Assembly (NCBI RefSeq): GCF_001414055.1
Contig: NZ_CP013002.1
Span: 576,501 to 640,500 of the forward strand
DNA length: 64,000 nucleotides
Source of the DNA: Caulobacter henricii
GTDB taxonomy: Bacteria > Pseudomonadota > Alphaproteobacteria > Caulobacterales > Caulobacteraceae
Direction of reading: 5' to 3'
The translations under genes and the position numbers were made by a program. This document shows, piece after piece, positions 50,563 to 58,792 of this stretch (its first letter is position 1; each line of letters starts with the position of its first letter). The notes below the pieces were generated by a model. It did not search any database and had not been told where the DNA came from. It was given only the letters and a program-made list of their open reading frames with translations.

Positions 50563-52377
50563 CTAATTGTCCAATTTCGACTTTGACAATACGCGAGGTC
50601 TCGCCTCGCGCGAGTCAAAACGACGGGCAAACACAAGCTGCGACAATTTGCGCGGCAGGGGCGATGGCGCACCGGCGATCTGGGCCATGATGTGCTCGGC
50701 CAGCAGCGGGGCGAGGCAGAATCCGCGTCCGCCGAGCCCGCCCAGAACATATAGGTCTTCGGCCACCCGGCCGGCCAGGGGCAGGTGGTCGGCCGTCGTC
50801 ATCCGCGTGGCCGCACGGCCTGAAAAGTCCGCCCCTGCCAGCCGCGCCGCCAGCCCTGGCAGGCCTTTGGCGAGGCTGTCCAGATTGCGCTGGTGATCCT
50901 CGGCCCTGACGCCGGTGTCGAGGTCGTCCCGATCATGGGTGGCACCAAACAGGACACCGTTTCGGGTCGGGACGGCATAGCCGCCGAAGGCGGCGGGCAT
51001 TTGCTCGAACCCATCGTCCATTGCCGCCCAGCTGGCCTGACCGCGAACGGGGCGACCGGGCAGGTCGGGCAGCAGTTTTCCCAGGCCGGCACCGGCGGCG
51101 ACCACCACGACTTCCGCGCGCAGAATCTCCTGACCCTCTGCATCGAGCAGGCGCCAGCTCTCGGGGTCGCGAACCAGGGCCTCGACCCGGGCCGACCGGA
51201 CTTCACCGCGCCAGGCGTCGAGGATGACCCGCGGTTCGACGACCAGGGCCTGGTCCATGGCCAGGGCGGCACCGGCGGGCTCGCCCAGACGGTCGGTGGC
51301 CGCGTCCAGCACGGTCATGGTGCCGGGCTCGAAGAGGTCCTGGCCGGCAATGGCGGTGAAGCGGCCGGCCGTCTCGACGGTCTGGGCCAGTTGCAGCACG
51401 CCCCTGGCGATCACGGCGCCGGGTACGGCCTCATAGAGCTGTACGGCCCTGGCAAAGGCCTGGGCGGGCAGGCCGGCCCGAGGACCGCCACCGGCATCGA
51501 GGGCCGGGGTGACGAGGGCGGCCGGATTGCCGGAGGCCGGCACCTCGTCGGAGTCGATGATGGTCGCGCTCAGGCCGTGGGACGCCGCAGTGCGGGCCAG
51601 GGCCGCCGCAGCAATGCCGCCGCCGATAATGGCCAGTCGGCCTGGGCGGGGCGGGGCCACCGGCGGGGCGGTTGGCAGCCAGGCCTCCAGCCGGTCCTTC
51701 TTGCGGCCAAAGCCGGGGCGCTTGGCGATCTCGAACCCGGCGGCCTGCAGGCCCCGCCTTACTGCACCGGCGACCGTGAAGGTGGCGGCACGGGCACCGG
51801 GGGCCGACCGGGCCGCGACGGCGGCCAGGATCTCTTCGCTCCACATGCCCGGATTGAGGGCCGGAGAGAAGCCGTCCAGGAACCAGGCGTCAGCGGCTCC
51901 ATCCCAGCTGTCCAGGGCCTCGGCGACATCCATGACTGCCAGGTCCAGGGTGGCGTGAAAGGCCGGCAGATCCACCCGGTGAAAGCCCCGCGCCTGGCCC
52001 GGCCACTGGTCGAGCAGGGCCTCAGCGGCTTCGCCCAGTTCAGGCCAGACCGCCAGCGCCCGGGCGGCATCCTGGCGCGAAAGCGGATGAGCCTCGATGG
52101 AGAAGATGTGCAGCCGCGCCGAGGCCGGGGCCTCGCGGCGCCAGAGGTCCAGCAAGGCGGCGATGTTCAGGCCGGTGCCAAAGCCCAGTTCGCCGACCAC
52201 CATCCGGTCACGTCCGGCAAAGCTCTCCGGCATGGCACAGCCGGTCAGGAAGACGGCGCGGGTCTCGGCCAGGCCATCGGCGCTGGAGAAATAGACGTCG
52301 CCATAGACCCGCGAGCGCGGCAGGCCGTCCACGTTCCAGACCAGGGGAGAAGCGTCGTCGGGCAAGGCGTCGGTCAT
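50563..52377 (-). CDS. mnmC: Bifunctional tRNA mnm5s2U34 biosynthesis protein MnmC
   Basis: 604 residues, two fused enzymes. N-terminal MnmD-type methyltransferase (1-225): GELGFGTGLNIAALL SAM loop, DAWFLDGFSPALNPGMW. C-terminal DAAO-fold oxidase (235-604): AIIGGGIAAAALARTAASHGLSATIID FAD-binding and LYVLGGLGGRGFCLAPLLAEH. The oxidase removes the carboxymethyl group of cmnm5s2U34, and the methyltransferase then methylates nm5s2U34 at the tRNA wobble base. Both halves look intact. Monocistronic. Confidence 0.95.
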   Translation of the reverse strand: MTDALPDDASPLVWNVDGLPRSRVYGDVYFSSADGLAETRAVFLTGCAMPESFAGRDRMVVGELGFGTGLNIAALLDLWRREAPASARLHIFSIEAHPLSRQDAARALAVWPELGEAAEALLDQWPGQARGFHRVDLPAFHATLDLAVMDVAEALDSWDGAADAWFLDGFSPALNPGMWSEEILAAVAARSAPGARAATFTVAGAVRRGLQAAGFEIAKRPGFGRKKDRLEAWLPTAPPVAPPRPGRLAIIGGGIAAAALARTAASHGLSATIIDSDEVPASGNPAALVTPALDAGGGPRAGLPAQAFARAVQLYEAVPGAVIARGVLQLAQTVETAGRFTAIAGQDLFEPGTMTVLDAATDRLGEPAGAALAMDQALVVEPRVILDAWRGEVRSARVEALVRDPESWRLLDAEGQEILRAEVVVVAAGAGLGKLLPDLPGRPVRGQASWAAMDDGFEQMPAAFGGYAVPTRNGVLFGATHDRDDLDTGVRAEDHQRNLDSLAKGLPGLAARLAGADFSGRAATRMTTADHLPLAGRVAEDLYVLGGLGGRGFCLAPLLAEHIMAQIAGAPSPLPRKLSQLVFARRFDSREARPRVLSKSKLDN

Positions 52378-52441
52378 GGAGGGCTAGAGCCGTCCGGGGC
52401 CGGTTCCTGTCAAGGCGCAGGCCCTGAGAGAGCCGAATGAA

Positions 52442-52469
52442 AAAGGGCCGCCCCTGGGGACTGCCCTTT
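52442..52469 (-). terminator. Terminator of the Ala-rich lipoprotein gene
   Basis: Stem AAAGGGC/GCCCTTT with a GC-rich 14-base loop, followed on the minus strand by five T. 22 bases beyond the stop codon at 52492. Confidence 0.7.
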
Positions 52470-52491
52470 CTTTTGAACCTTTGGAATGGGC

Positions 52492-52815
52492 CTAGTGGGC
52501 GGCCTTCTTGTCGTCGTGGGCAGCGGCGGGTTCCGCCGGGGCCTTGGCGGCTGAGGCCGGGGCTTCAGCGGTGGTGGCGGCCTCGCCCTCTTCCATCGGT
52601 GCAGCGGCGGCGTCGGCGGCGGCCTTGTTGGCGTCGGCGGCGGCCTGTTCCTTGGCTGTGGCAGCATCGGTCACCGTGCTGGCTCCGGCGGCAGCGGCCT
52701 CGGCAGCGGCGGTCGAGGCGTCGTGGCCTTCGTCCTTCTTGCCGCAGCCGGCGAGCGACAGGGCAGTGACGGCGACGCCGGCGACGAGGAGCGTGCGAAG
52801 AACTTGGGTGCTCAT
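52492..52815 (-). CDS. Small alanine-rich lipoprotein
   Basis: 107 residues from the ATG at 52815; upstream in-frame codons lack a signal. Signal sequence RTLLVAGVAVTALSLAGC, with the lipobox Cys at about residue 22 followed by GKKDE. The mature part is almost entirely Ala/Glu/Lys/Pro and low complexity (helical or disordered), ending HDDKKAAH. Probably a tethered spacer-like lipoprotein; no defined family. Confidence 0.8.
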   Translation of the reverse strand: MSTQVLRTLLVAGVAVTALSLAGCGKKDEGHDASTAAAEAAAAGASTVTDAATAKEQAAADANKAAADAAAAPMEEGEAATTAEAPASAAKAPAEPAAAHDDKKAAH

Positions 52816-52959
52816 GGGATTCCCTAGCAGCTGAAAGTCTGATCGGTCGTCCGCCATTGCGGGCGACGGCGCATCTTCAAGGGAATACCCGTTCGAACGG
52901 ACGCGCAAGCTTGAGGTCACGCGCCCGTGATTACTTCGAAGACAGGAGTCCGGTGCCGA

Positions 52960-53829
52960 TCAGGCCTCGTTGGGGATCTGCGACAGGGCTTCTTCGAGCT
53001 CGACGAAGCTGGGCTGGGCCGTCGACGGCACATTGCCACGGCCGATCTCGACCGAGATCTGGGCGGCATTGCCGTGCAGGTGAGCCACCAGGACAGCCTG
53101 GATGATCTTGTAGAAGGCCGCGTCCTCGTCGATGATTCCGGCCAGACGGGTCGCCATCGGGCCCACCAGGCCATAGGCCATGAACACGCCCATGAAGGTG
53201 CCGACCAGAGCGCCGCCGATCATGCCGCCCAGAACGGCGGGCGGCTCAGTGATCGAGCCCATGGTCTTGATGACGCCGAGCACGGCGGCGACGATGCCCA
53301 GAGCCGGAAGGCCGTCCGAAAGATTGGTCAGGGCATGGGCCGGGCCGTGGGCTTCGTGATGGTGCTTTTCGAGCTGCTTCTCCATCGCGTCTTCTACCTG
53401 GTGGGGATCTTCCAGGTTCATGGTCATCATCCGCAGGGTGTCGCAGATGAAATCGACGGCGAAGTGGTCCTTGGCGATCTTGGGGTAGCGCGAGAAGATC
53501 GAGCTCTCGTGTGGCTTTTCGATGTGGCTTTCCAGGGCGATCACGCCCTTGGACTTCATGGTCTTGGTCAGCAGGAACAGCAGGGCCAGCAGGTCGCGAT
53601 AGTCCGAGGGCTTCCACTTGGGGCCGGCGAAGATCTTGCCGAGGGCGGGGCCCGTGCCCTTGATCACCGTCATCGAATTGGCAATCAGGTAGGCGGCGAC
53701 TCCGGCCCCGCCGATGGCCATCAGTTCGTGCGGGGCGGCGTGCAGGATCACGTCCATCTTGCCGCCCGAAATCAGGTAGCTGCCAAACACCAGGGCGAAA
53801 AGCAGGACGATGCCGATGATCTGGAACAT
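52960..53829 (-). CDS. motA: Flagellar motor stator protein MotA
   Basis: 289 residues, MotA of the 280-295-residue class. Membrane helices at about 1-20, 32-52, 170-190 and 200-225. The large cytoplasmic loop has the charged residues that touch FliG (TKTMKSKGVIALE, around R/E 90-98). PALGIVAAVLGVIKTMG and GGALVGTFMGVFMAYGLVGP are the conserved proton-path helices. With MotB it forms the proton-driven stator. motB is not next to it; in Caulobacter the two genes are unlinked. Confidence 0.96.
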   Translation of the reverse strand: MFQIIGIVLLFALVFGSYLISGGKMDVILHAAPHELMAIGGAGVAAYLIANSMTVIKGTGPALGKIFAGPKWKPSDYRDLLALLFLLTKTMKSKGVIALESHIEKPHESSIFSRYPKIAKDHFAVDFICDTLRMMTMNLEDPHQVEDAMEKQLEKHHHEAHGPAHALTNLSDGLPALGIVAAVLGVIKTMGSITEPPAVLGGMIGGALVGTFMGVFMAYGLVGPMATRLAGIIDEDAAFYKIIQAVLVAHLHGNAAQISVEIGRGNVPSTAQPSFVELEEALSQIPNEA

Positions 53830-53950
53830 GACGGAAGACCGACCCCGAGAATTGATGCGGCATCATCGCGATTAATGATTAATCCAACGTTCCTGCGGGC
53901 CGCATTGCGGCGAGTTGCGCGCGGACAGCGAGCAGCCTAACAGTCGTTTG

Positions 53951-55261
53951 ATGTCGACCCCTGCACAAGAAACCCGGAGCCACCGGCGTGCCTTCGCGAT
54001 CCTCTTCGGAGTGTCGGTGGTCTCGGCCATGGGCAATAGTGGCATGTGGTCGGTGCTTCCGGCCATCGGGCGGGAGATCGGTATTCCCGATGTGCTGGTG
54101 GCGGCGATCTTCTCGCTGTCGGCCGTGCTTTGGGCCATCAGTTCGCCCTTCTGGGCCCGCCAGTCCGACCTGCATGGCCGCAAGCCGCTGATCCTGCTGG
54201 GCCTGGCCGGCTTCTTCGTCTCCATGACCCTGTGCGCGATCGTGGTCAGTGCCGGCCTGCACCATCTGGCCACGCCCATGGTGATCTTCGGCCTGTTCCT
54301 GACGGCGCGAGCCCTGTTTGGCCTGTTCGGCTCGGCCTCCAATCCGGCCACCCAGGCCTATATGGCCGAGCGGACCAGCCGTGAGGAACGCACCCAGAGC
54401 ATGGCCACCCTGGCCGGAGCCTTCGGGCTCGGCACGGTGGTGGGACCCTTGTTGGCTCCGCTCTTTGTCCTGCCTGTGGTCGGCCTGGCGGGGCCGATGT
54501 TCGCCTTCGCCATCCTGGCCGGCGTCATGCTGGTCGTGGTCCAGCGCGGCCTGCCGGAAACCTTCACGCCGGGCCAGGCTGAAGCGCCACCGCGCCGGGG
54601 CTTTGGTCTGTCGCTCAAGGGTGAGGGCGCAGCCCTCTGGCGCGATCCGCGCCTCAAGCCGTTTCTGATCTACGGATTTCTCGTCGCCTCCTGCCAGACG
54701 GCCCAGTCCCAGACCCTGGGCTTCCTGATCATCGACAAGCTGCAACTGCCGCCGATGCAGGCCCAGGGATACATCACCCTGGCCATGGCGGCCGGGGCGG
54801 TAGCCGGACTGTTGGCTCAGTGGGGCCTGATCCGCATGTTCGCCATGCGGCCGCGCGACCTGATGCGCTGGGGCGTGGCGGCGGCGGCGGTCGGCAATGT
54901 GATCGTCGCCTTCGCGCCGGACTATGCGGCCGTGGCCATCGGTTTCGCCATCGCCAATCTGGGCTATGGCTTCGCCAGACCCGGCTTCACCGCCGGGGCC
55001 TCCCTGTCGGTCGGGGCCAGGGACCAGGCCGGGGCGGCCGGGGCGATCGCAGCCATCAATGGCCTCAATGTCGTGTTCGGCCCTCTGTTCGTCATGCTCT
55101 ATCGCTGGGTCGGCTGGGGGCCGTTCATCCTCAATGCCGTCGTCCTGCTCGGCCTGCTGATCTACGCCCTCAGGCAGTCAGCCCTGCGCAAGGTCAGCGA
55201 CTCTGATCCGCAGGAAGAGGCGACCCTGGCCAGCCTCGAACGCAGCGACGAAGGCAGCTAG
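53951..55261 (+). CDS. MFS transporter, TetA-like
   Basis: 436 residues from the ATG at 53951. Twelve membrane segments. Motif A FWARQSDLHGRKPLILLGLAG lies between TM2 and TM3, and ARALFGLFGSASNPATQAYMAERTSREERT is the TM4/5 region seen in TCR-type antiporters; a second-half motif follows near NLGYGFARPGFTAGASL. Probably exports a hydrophobic toxic compound in exchange for protons. Its stop overlaps the convergent fixK stop by four bases. Confidence 0.9.
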   Translation: MSTPAQETRSHRRAFAILFGVSVVSAMGNSGMWSVLPAIGREIGIPDVLVAAIFSLSAVLWAISSPFWARQSDLHGRKPLILLGLAGFFVSMTLCAIVVSAGLHHLATPMVIFGLFLTARALFGLFGSASNPATQAYMAERTSREERTQSMATLAGAFGLGTVVGPLLAPLFVLPVVGLAGPMFAFAILAGVMLVVVQRGLPETFTPGQAEAPPRRGFGLSLKGEGAALWRDPRLKPFLIYGFLVASCQTAQSQTLGFLIIDKLQLPPMQAQGYITLAMAAGAVAGLLAQWGLIRMFAMRPRDLMRWGVAAAAVGNVIVAFAPDYAAVAIGFAIANLGYGFARPGFTAGASLSVGARDQAGAAGAIAAINGLNVVFGPLFVMLYRWVGWGPFILNAVVLLGLLIYALRQSALRKVSDSDPQEEATLASLERSDEGS

Positions 55262-55902
55262 TTGGCCAGTCGCCTCAGGGCCGCCCCATCGCGCAGCACG
55301 ATGTGGCGGGTGGTCGGAATGGCGATGATGCCATCCGCCTGCAGCTGGGTCAGGGTCCGGGACACGGTCTCGATGGTCAGGCCCAGATAGTCAGCCATGT
55401 CCTGCCGGGTCATGGGAATATCCAGTTCGCCGTCGGCCCCGGTGCGTTCGACCAGGTCGATCAGCAGGCCGACCACCCGTTCGCGCGCGGTTTTCCGGCC
55501 CAGCATCAGCACATGGTCCTGGCTGCGCTGCAGGCCCTCGACCGTCAGGCGAAACAGAATCCTGGCGACGTCCACCTGTTTGGCGGCCAGCTGGCTGAGA
55601 GCGGCGCGGCGGACCATGCGAACCGTCGTATCGGTCATGGCCTCCGCCGACACCCGATGCAGGTCGCCCGCCTCAATGCCGAAATAGTCACCGGCAAAGT
55701 GGAACTCGTCGATTTGCCGTCGTCCGTCACGCAGGGTTCGGAGGGTACGAACCGCGCCCGAAATCACCTGATAGACATGCTCGGCCGCCTCGCCTTCGCC
55801 GAAAACCTCTTCGTCACGGGCATGGCGCAGGCAGGGTCCGGTGAAGCCGAAGGGCGCTGCCGTCTGGATCGGCGTGTCGGACGGGCGGAGCGGCGAAAAC
55901 AT
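55258..55902 (-). CDS. fixK: Crp/Fnr-family regulator FixK
   Basis: 214 residues from the ATG at 55902, with GAGGGA about seven bases upstream; a TTG five codons earlier is a less likely start. Cyclic-nucleotide-like beta-roll (25-125), dimer helix, and C-terminal HTH with IPMTRQDMADYLGLTIETVSRTLTQLQ. The Glu and Ser-Arg of the recognition helix (E-x-x-S-R) fit a TTGA-N6-TCAA site. No N-terminal Fe-S cysteines, so it is FixK rather than FNR. Controlled by FixLJ, it drives low-oxygen genes; boxes of the right type precede fixT, cydDC/cydAB, the 33-residue peptide gene and the YdcH-like gene. Confidence 0.92.
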   Translation of the reverse strand: MFSPLRPSDTPIQTAAPFGFTGPCLRHARDEEVFGEGEAAEHVYQVISGAVRTLRTLRDGRRQIDEFHFAGDYFGIEAGDLHRVSAEAMTDTTVRMVRRAALSQLAAKQVDVARILFRLTVEGLQRSQDHVLMLGRKTARERVVGLLIDLVERTGADGELDIPMTRQDMADYLGLTIETVSRTLTQLQADGIIAIPTTRHIVLRDGAALRRLAN

Positions 55903-56018
55903 CTGGTGGTCCCTCAATGGATCAGATTGTGGAACGCACGAGGCGGCCTGAACATTCGGGTGCGGCGCATAAGGGCCGCTACTTAAGCGAGGCTGCGGAG
56001 CCCTTCGGGGAAGCCGGC

Positions 56019-56032
56019 TTGAGTTGAATCAA
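56019..56032. promoter_or_regulatory. FixK box upstream of fixT
   Basis: TTGAGTTGAATCAA fits TTGA-N6-TCAA exactly. Its centre is 41 bases before the fixT start codon. It would let FixK induce the FixT inhibitor. fixK itself begins 117 bases away in the other direction. Confidence 0.65.
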
Positions 56033-56066
56033 GGCGTAAAGGCCGAGCCCCGGCGATGTTGCAGCC

Positions 56067-56438
56067 ATGTGCGGACTTCCTGACGCTTCGGCCGGCGAAC
56101 CTGCGTGGAGCCCCCTGATCGTGGTGCTCGACGAAGACGAGGCCCTGCGTGAAGCCCTGCGCTTCTCACTGGAGACCGAAGGCTACAGGGTCAGGGTCTT
56201 TGCGGCGGCAGAAGCCTTGCTGGCCGCCTGCAACCGACTGGGCTCTGCCTGTTTCGTGCTCGACGAAACCGCCTTTGATGCCAGGCTGAGGGCGGCCCTG
56301 CGTCGTCGCCGTGATCCGGTGATCCTGCTGTCGGCGGGCCGCGCGCGCCGCCCCATGTCCGGGACCCGGGTCCGGGTGGTGGAAAAGCCGCTGATGACCG
56401 ACGCGCTGAGCCGGCAGATCGCGGCGGCCCTGGCCTGA
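56067..56438 (+). CDS. fixT: Receiver-like protein, probable FixT (FixL inhibitor)
   Basis: 123 residues, a stand-alone receiver-like fold. The acidic pair is in VVLDEDEAL, D66 takes the phospho-acceptor position in CFVLDETAFD, and the Lys is in VVEKPL, but the alpha3 and alpha4 segments are short. Cysteines at 2, 55 and 62 stand out, in line with reports that Caulobacter FixT uses cysteines to carry an Fe-S cluster. FixT blocks FixL kinase activity, closing a negative loop. Convergent with fixJ and preceded by a FixK box. The name rests on position and size. Confidence 0.75.
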   Translation: MCGLPDASAGEPAWSPLIVVLDEDEALREALRFSLETEGYRVRVFAAAEALLAACNRLGSACFVLDETAFDARLRAALRRRRDPVILLSAGRARRPMSGTRVRVVEKPLMTDALSRQIAAALA

Positions 56439-56458
56439 CAGCATAGAGGCGCGGTTGG

Positions 56459-57064
56459 CTACTGTCCCCGCACCGAAAGGGTCATCCGCACGAGGGCGGC
56501 CAGGTTGTCGGCATGCATCTTGGTCATCAGCTTGGCGCGGTAGATCTCGACGGTCCGGGGACTGATGCCCAGCTCGCGGGCGATGACCTTGTTGGGATGG
56601 CCGGCGACGACCCCGTCCAGAACCTGGCGCTCGCGCTCCGAAAGGGTTTCGAGCCGGTGCTTGATGTCGGCCTGGTCGCCGGAGACAGCCGGGGCCTCCA
56701 GGGTGTTGAGGGCGCGCTTCAGGGCGTCCAGGATCCGACCTTCCGAGAACGGCTTCTCGATGAAGTCGACGACCCCCGACCGCATGGCCTCGACCGCCAT
56801 CGGGATATCGCCATGGCCGGTGATCATGATCACCGGCATGCGGGCATTGAGGGCGGCGAGCCGCGCGACCAGCTCCTGGCCGCTCCTCTCGGGCATGCGG
56901 ACATCGGTGATCACGCAGCCGGGCCGGGCGGTCGGCAGGGCCGCCAGAAAGTCCGGGGCACCGGCATAGGTGGCGACCTCGAAATCGGCCGACTCCAGCA
57001 GGAAGGCCAGGGATTCCCGGGCGCTTTCATCGTCGTCGACCACGTGAACCACGGCCTCAGTCAT
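56459..57064 (-). CDS. fixJ: Response regulator FixJ
   Basis: 201 residues. Receiver domain with VVDDDESAR, phospho-acceptor D54 in [13 protein letters not shown], and the Lys in [12 protein letters not shown] linker is followed by the LuxR-type [43 protein letters not shown] (about 137-175). Phosphorylated by FixL at low oxygen, it activates fixK. It overlaps the end of fixL by eight bases, so the two are translationally linked. Confidence 0.95.
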   Translation of the reverse strand: MTEAVVHVVDDDESARESLAFLLESADFEVATYAGAPDFLAALPTARPGCVITDVRMPERSGQELVARLAALNARMPVIMITGHGDIPMAVEAMRSGVVDFIEKPFSEGRILDALKRALNTLEAPAVSGDQADIKHRLETLSERERQVLDGVVAGHPNKVIARELGISPRTVEIYRAKLMTKMHADNLAALVRMTLSVRGQ

Positions 57065-58526
57065 GGATATCGTCCTCCTGGTCGGCGGGCGGCAGGGTGA
57101 AGCGGAAGATCGTGCCGCCGCCCGGATTGGACTCGGCCCAGATCCGGCCGCCGTGAGCCTCGATGATCGAGCGCGAGATGGAAAGACCCACGCCCATGCC
57201 CTGCGGCTTGGTGGTCATGAAGGGCTGGAACAGCTTTTCCAGCACTGCGTCGGTGATGCCGCCGCCGCTGTCGGCGACACTGACCCGCGCCCAGCCTTCC
57301 TCGGTCAGGTCGCTGGCAATGACCAGTTCGCGCCGCGGCAGGTTCTCCATGGCGTCAATGCCGTTGCGGATCAGGTTCAGCAGGACCTGCTGGATCTGCA
57401 CCCGGTCGGCGAAGACCTGATCGGCCTGGGGATCCAGGGACAGCCGCACTTCGACCTGGCGCTCCTTCTCACCGATCAGGGCCAGGGCGCTGGCTTCCTC
57501 GACCAGCTTGGACAGGCTCTCGACCTCGCGCTCGCTGGCTCCGCGGCGGACAAAGTCGCGCATCTTGTGGATGACATCGCCCGCCCTCAGGGCCTGGGCG
57601 GCGGCGCGATCGATGGCGTCGCGGACCTTGGCCTGGTCGGCCGGACGTCCCCGGTCCATCAGGCGTCGCGATCCGGTCAGCAGGTTGGCGATGGCCGACA
57701 GGGGCTGATTCAGCTCATGGGCCAGGGCCGAGGCCATCTCGCCCACGGCGGTCAGGCGCGAGACATGGACGAGTTCGTTCTGCAGTTCCTGCAGGCGGGT
57801 TTCGGTCTGCTGGCGATCGGTCAGGTCACGGATAAAGCCGGTGAAGGAGGGGCGGGGCCCTCCGGTCTCGCCGACGGCCAGCTCCATCGGAAAGGTCGAG
57901 CCGTCCTTGCGCACGCCGACCACGACGCGCCCGACCCCGATGATCCGCTTCTCGCCGGACTCGGCATAGCGGCGCAGGAAGCCGTCATGGGCCTCGCGGT
58001 TTGGCGTGGGCATCAGCAGGCTGACATTGCGGCCAAGGGCCTCGGCGGCGGTCCAGCCGAAGAGACGCTCTGCGGCGGGACTGAAGGAGGTCATCATCCC
58101 ATCACGGTCGATCACCACCACGCCGTCCGGGACGGTGTCGAGGATCGACTGCAGGTGGGCATTGGTGGCGGCCGCCCGACGCCGGGCCGCATGGAACCAG
58201 CCGCCGCCAATGGCCATGCCGATCCCGACCAGCAGGAAGATCACCCCGCTCAGGGCACCGACCAGGGTCCGGGTATCGTCCTGGGTCAACAGCCCGACCG
58301 CGAGGCTGGCAAAGACCGTTGCGAAGAGGCCGCAGATCAGCCCGCCCAGGGCCGCGCTGACCAGCACGGCCGGAATGAACAGCAGGAACGACGAAGCGGC
58401 CGTAAAGGCCTCGCCCAGGGACAGCCGCACCAGAAAGGTCGCCCCGATCGCCAGGGCCGCAACCAGATAGGGGGCCGGGCGCGGATCGCTGAACAGGGGA
58501 TAGGGGGTCGGGCGGACCGCCTTCAT
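57057..58526 (-). CDS. fixL: Oxygen-sensing histidine kinase FixL
   Basis: 489 residues from the ATG at 58526; a start 24 codons upstream is possible. Three or four membrane helices (20-110) precede a heme PAS domain. H180 in [12 protein letters not shown] matches the heme-iron His of FixL, and [18 protein letters not shown] follows as in other FixL proteins. Phospho-His H270 lies in [12 protein letters not shown], then ATPase boxes [16 protein letters not shown] and GMGVGLSIS. Oxygen binding to heme turns the kinase off. Confidence 0.95.
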   Translation of the reverse strand: MKAVRPTPYPLFSDPRPAPYLVAALAIGATFLVRLSLGEAFTAASSFLLFIPAVLVSAALGGLICGLFATVFASLAVGLLTQDDTRTLVGALSGVIFLLVGIGMAIGGGWFHAARRRAAATNAHLQSILDTVPDGVVVIDRDGMMTSFSPAAERLFGWTAAEALGRNVSLLMPTPNREAHDGFLRRYAESGEKRIIGVGRVVVGVRKDGSTFPMELAVGETGGPRPSFTGFIRDLTDRQQTETRLQELQNELVHVSRLTAVGEMASALAHELNQPLSAIANLLTGSRRLMDRGRPADQAKVRDAIDRAAAQALRAGDVIHKMRDFVRRGASEREVESLSKLVEEASALALIGEKERQVEVRLSLDPQADQVFADRVQIQQVLLNLIRNGIDAMENLPRRELVIASDLTEEGWARVSVADSGGGITDAVLEKLFQPFMTTKPQGMGVGLSISRSIIEAHGGRIWAESNPGGGTIFRFTLPPADQEDDIHD

Positions 58527-58621
58527 ATCGAGTCTCTGTCGCGCGGGAAGCGCCTTGGCGGTCTTATAGCCGAGGGGCGGCCGTCGGCGAGCGGTCATCG
58601 TCGGGCCAGGGCCGCGGACTT

Positions 58622-58635
58622 TTGATCGATGTCAA
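58622..58635. promoter_or_regulatory. FixK box upstream of a 33-residue membrane peptide gene
   Basis: TTGATCGATGTCAA matches TTGA-N6-TCAA. Its centre is about 62 bases before the start at 58691, giving a predicted start of transcription near 58670. It could also act on fixL on the other strand. Confidence 0.65.
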
Positions 58636-58690
58636 AGCCGGGGCGACGGGCCCGGGGAATCCTTGTGGACCTCAGCAAGGGAGAGCCTCC

Positions 58691-58792
58691 ATGTCAGGCG
58701 GACAAGTCGCATATCTTTCACTGGTCATCGCAGCCTTTTCGACCTTCGCCGTCGTGCTGTTCGGCGTCTATATCCACGCCAATCGGGACTAG
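58691..58792 (+). CDS. 33-residue single-pass membrane micro-protein
   Basis: Sequence starts MSGGQVAYLSLVIAAFSTFA, continues as a hydrophobic helix to VVLFGVYI and ends HANRD. AAGGGAGAG sits five bases before the ATG, a strong ribosome site, and a perfect FixK box lies upstream. The stop overlaps the convergent cydC stop by four bases. Such small proteins often assist respiratory enzymes, as CydX does for cytochrome bd or CcoQ/CcoS for cbb3 oxidase; it does not match CydX by eye. Function unknown but probably linked to low-oxygen respiration. Confidence 0.65.
   Translation: MSGGQVAYLSLVIAAFSTFAVVLFGVYIHANRD

Noticed and set aside
53872..54745. Minus-strand frames opposite the TetA-like transporter
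   Set aside because: Antisense shadows rich in Gln/His/Arg with no start signals or family resemblance.
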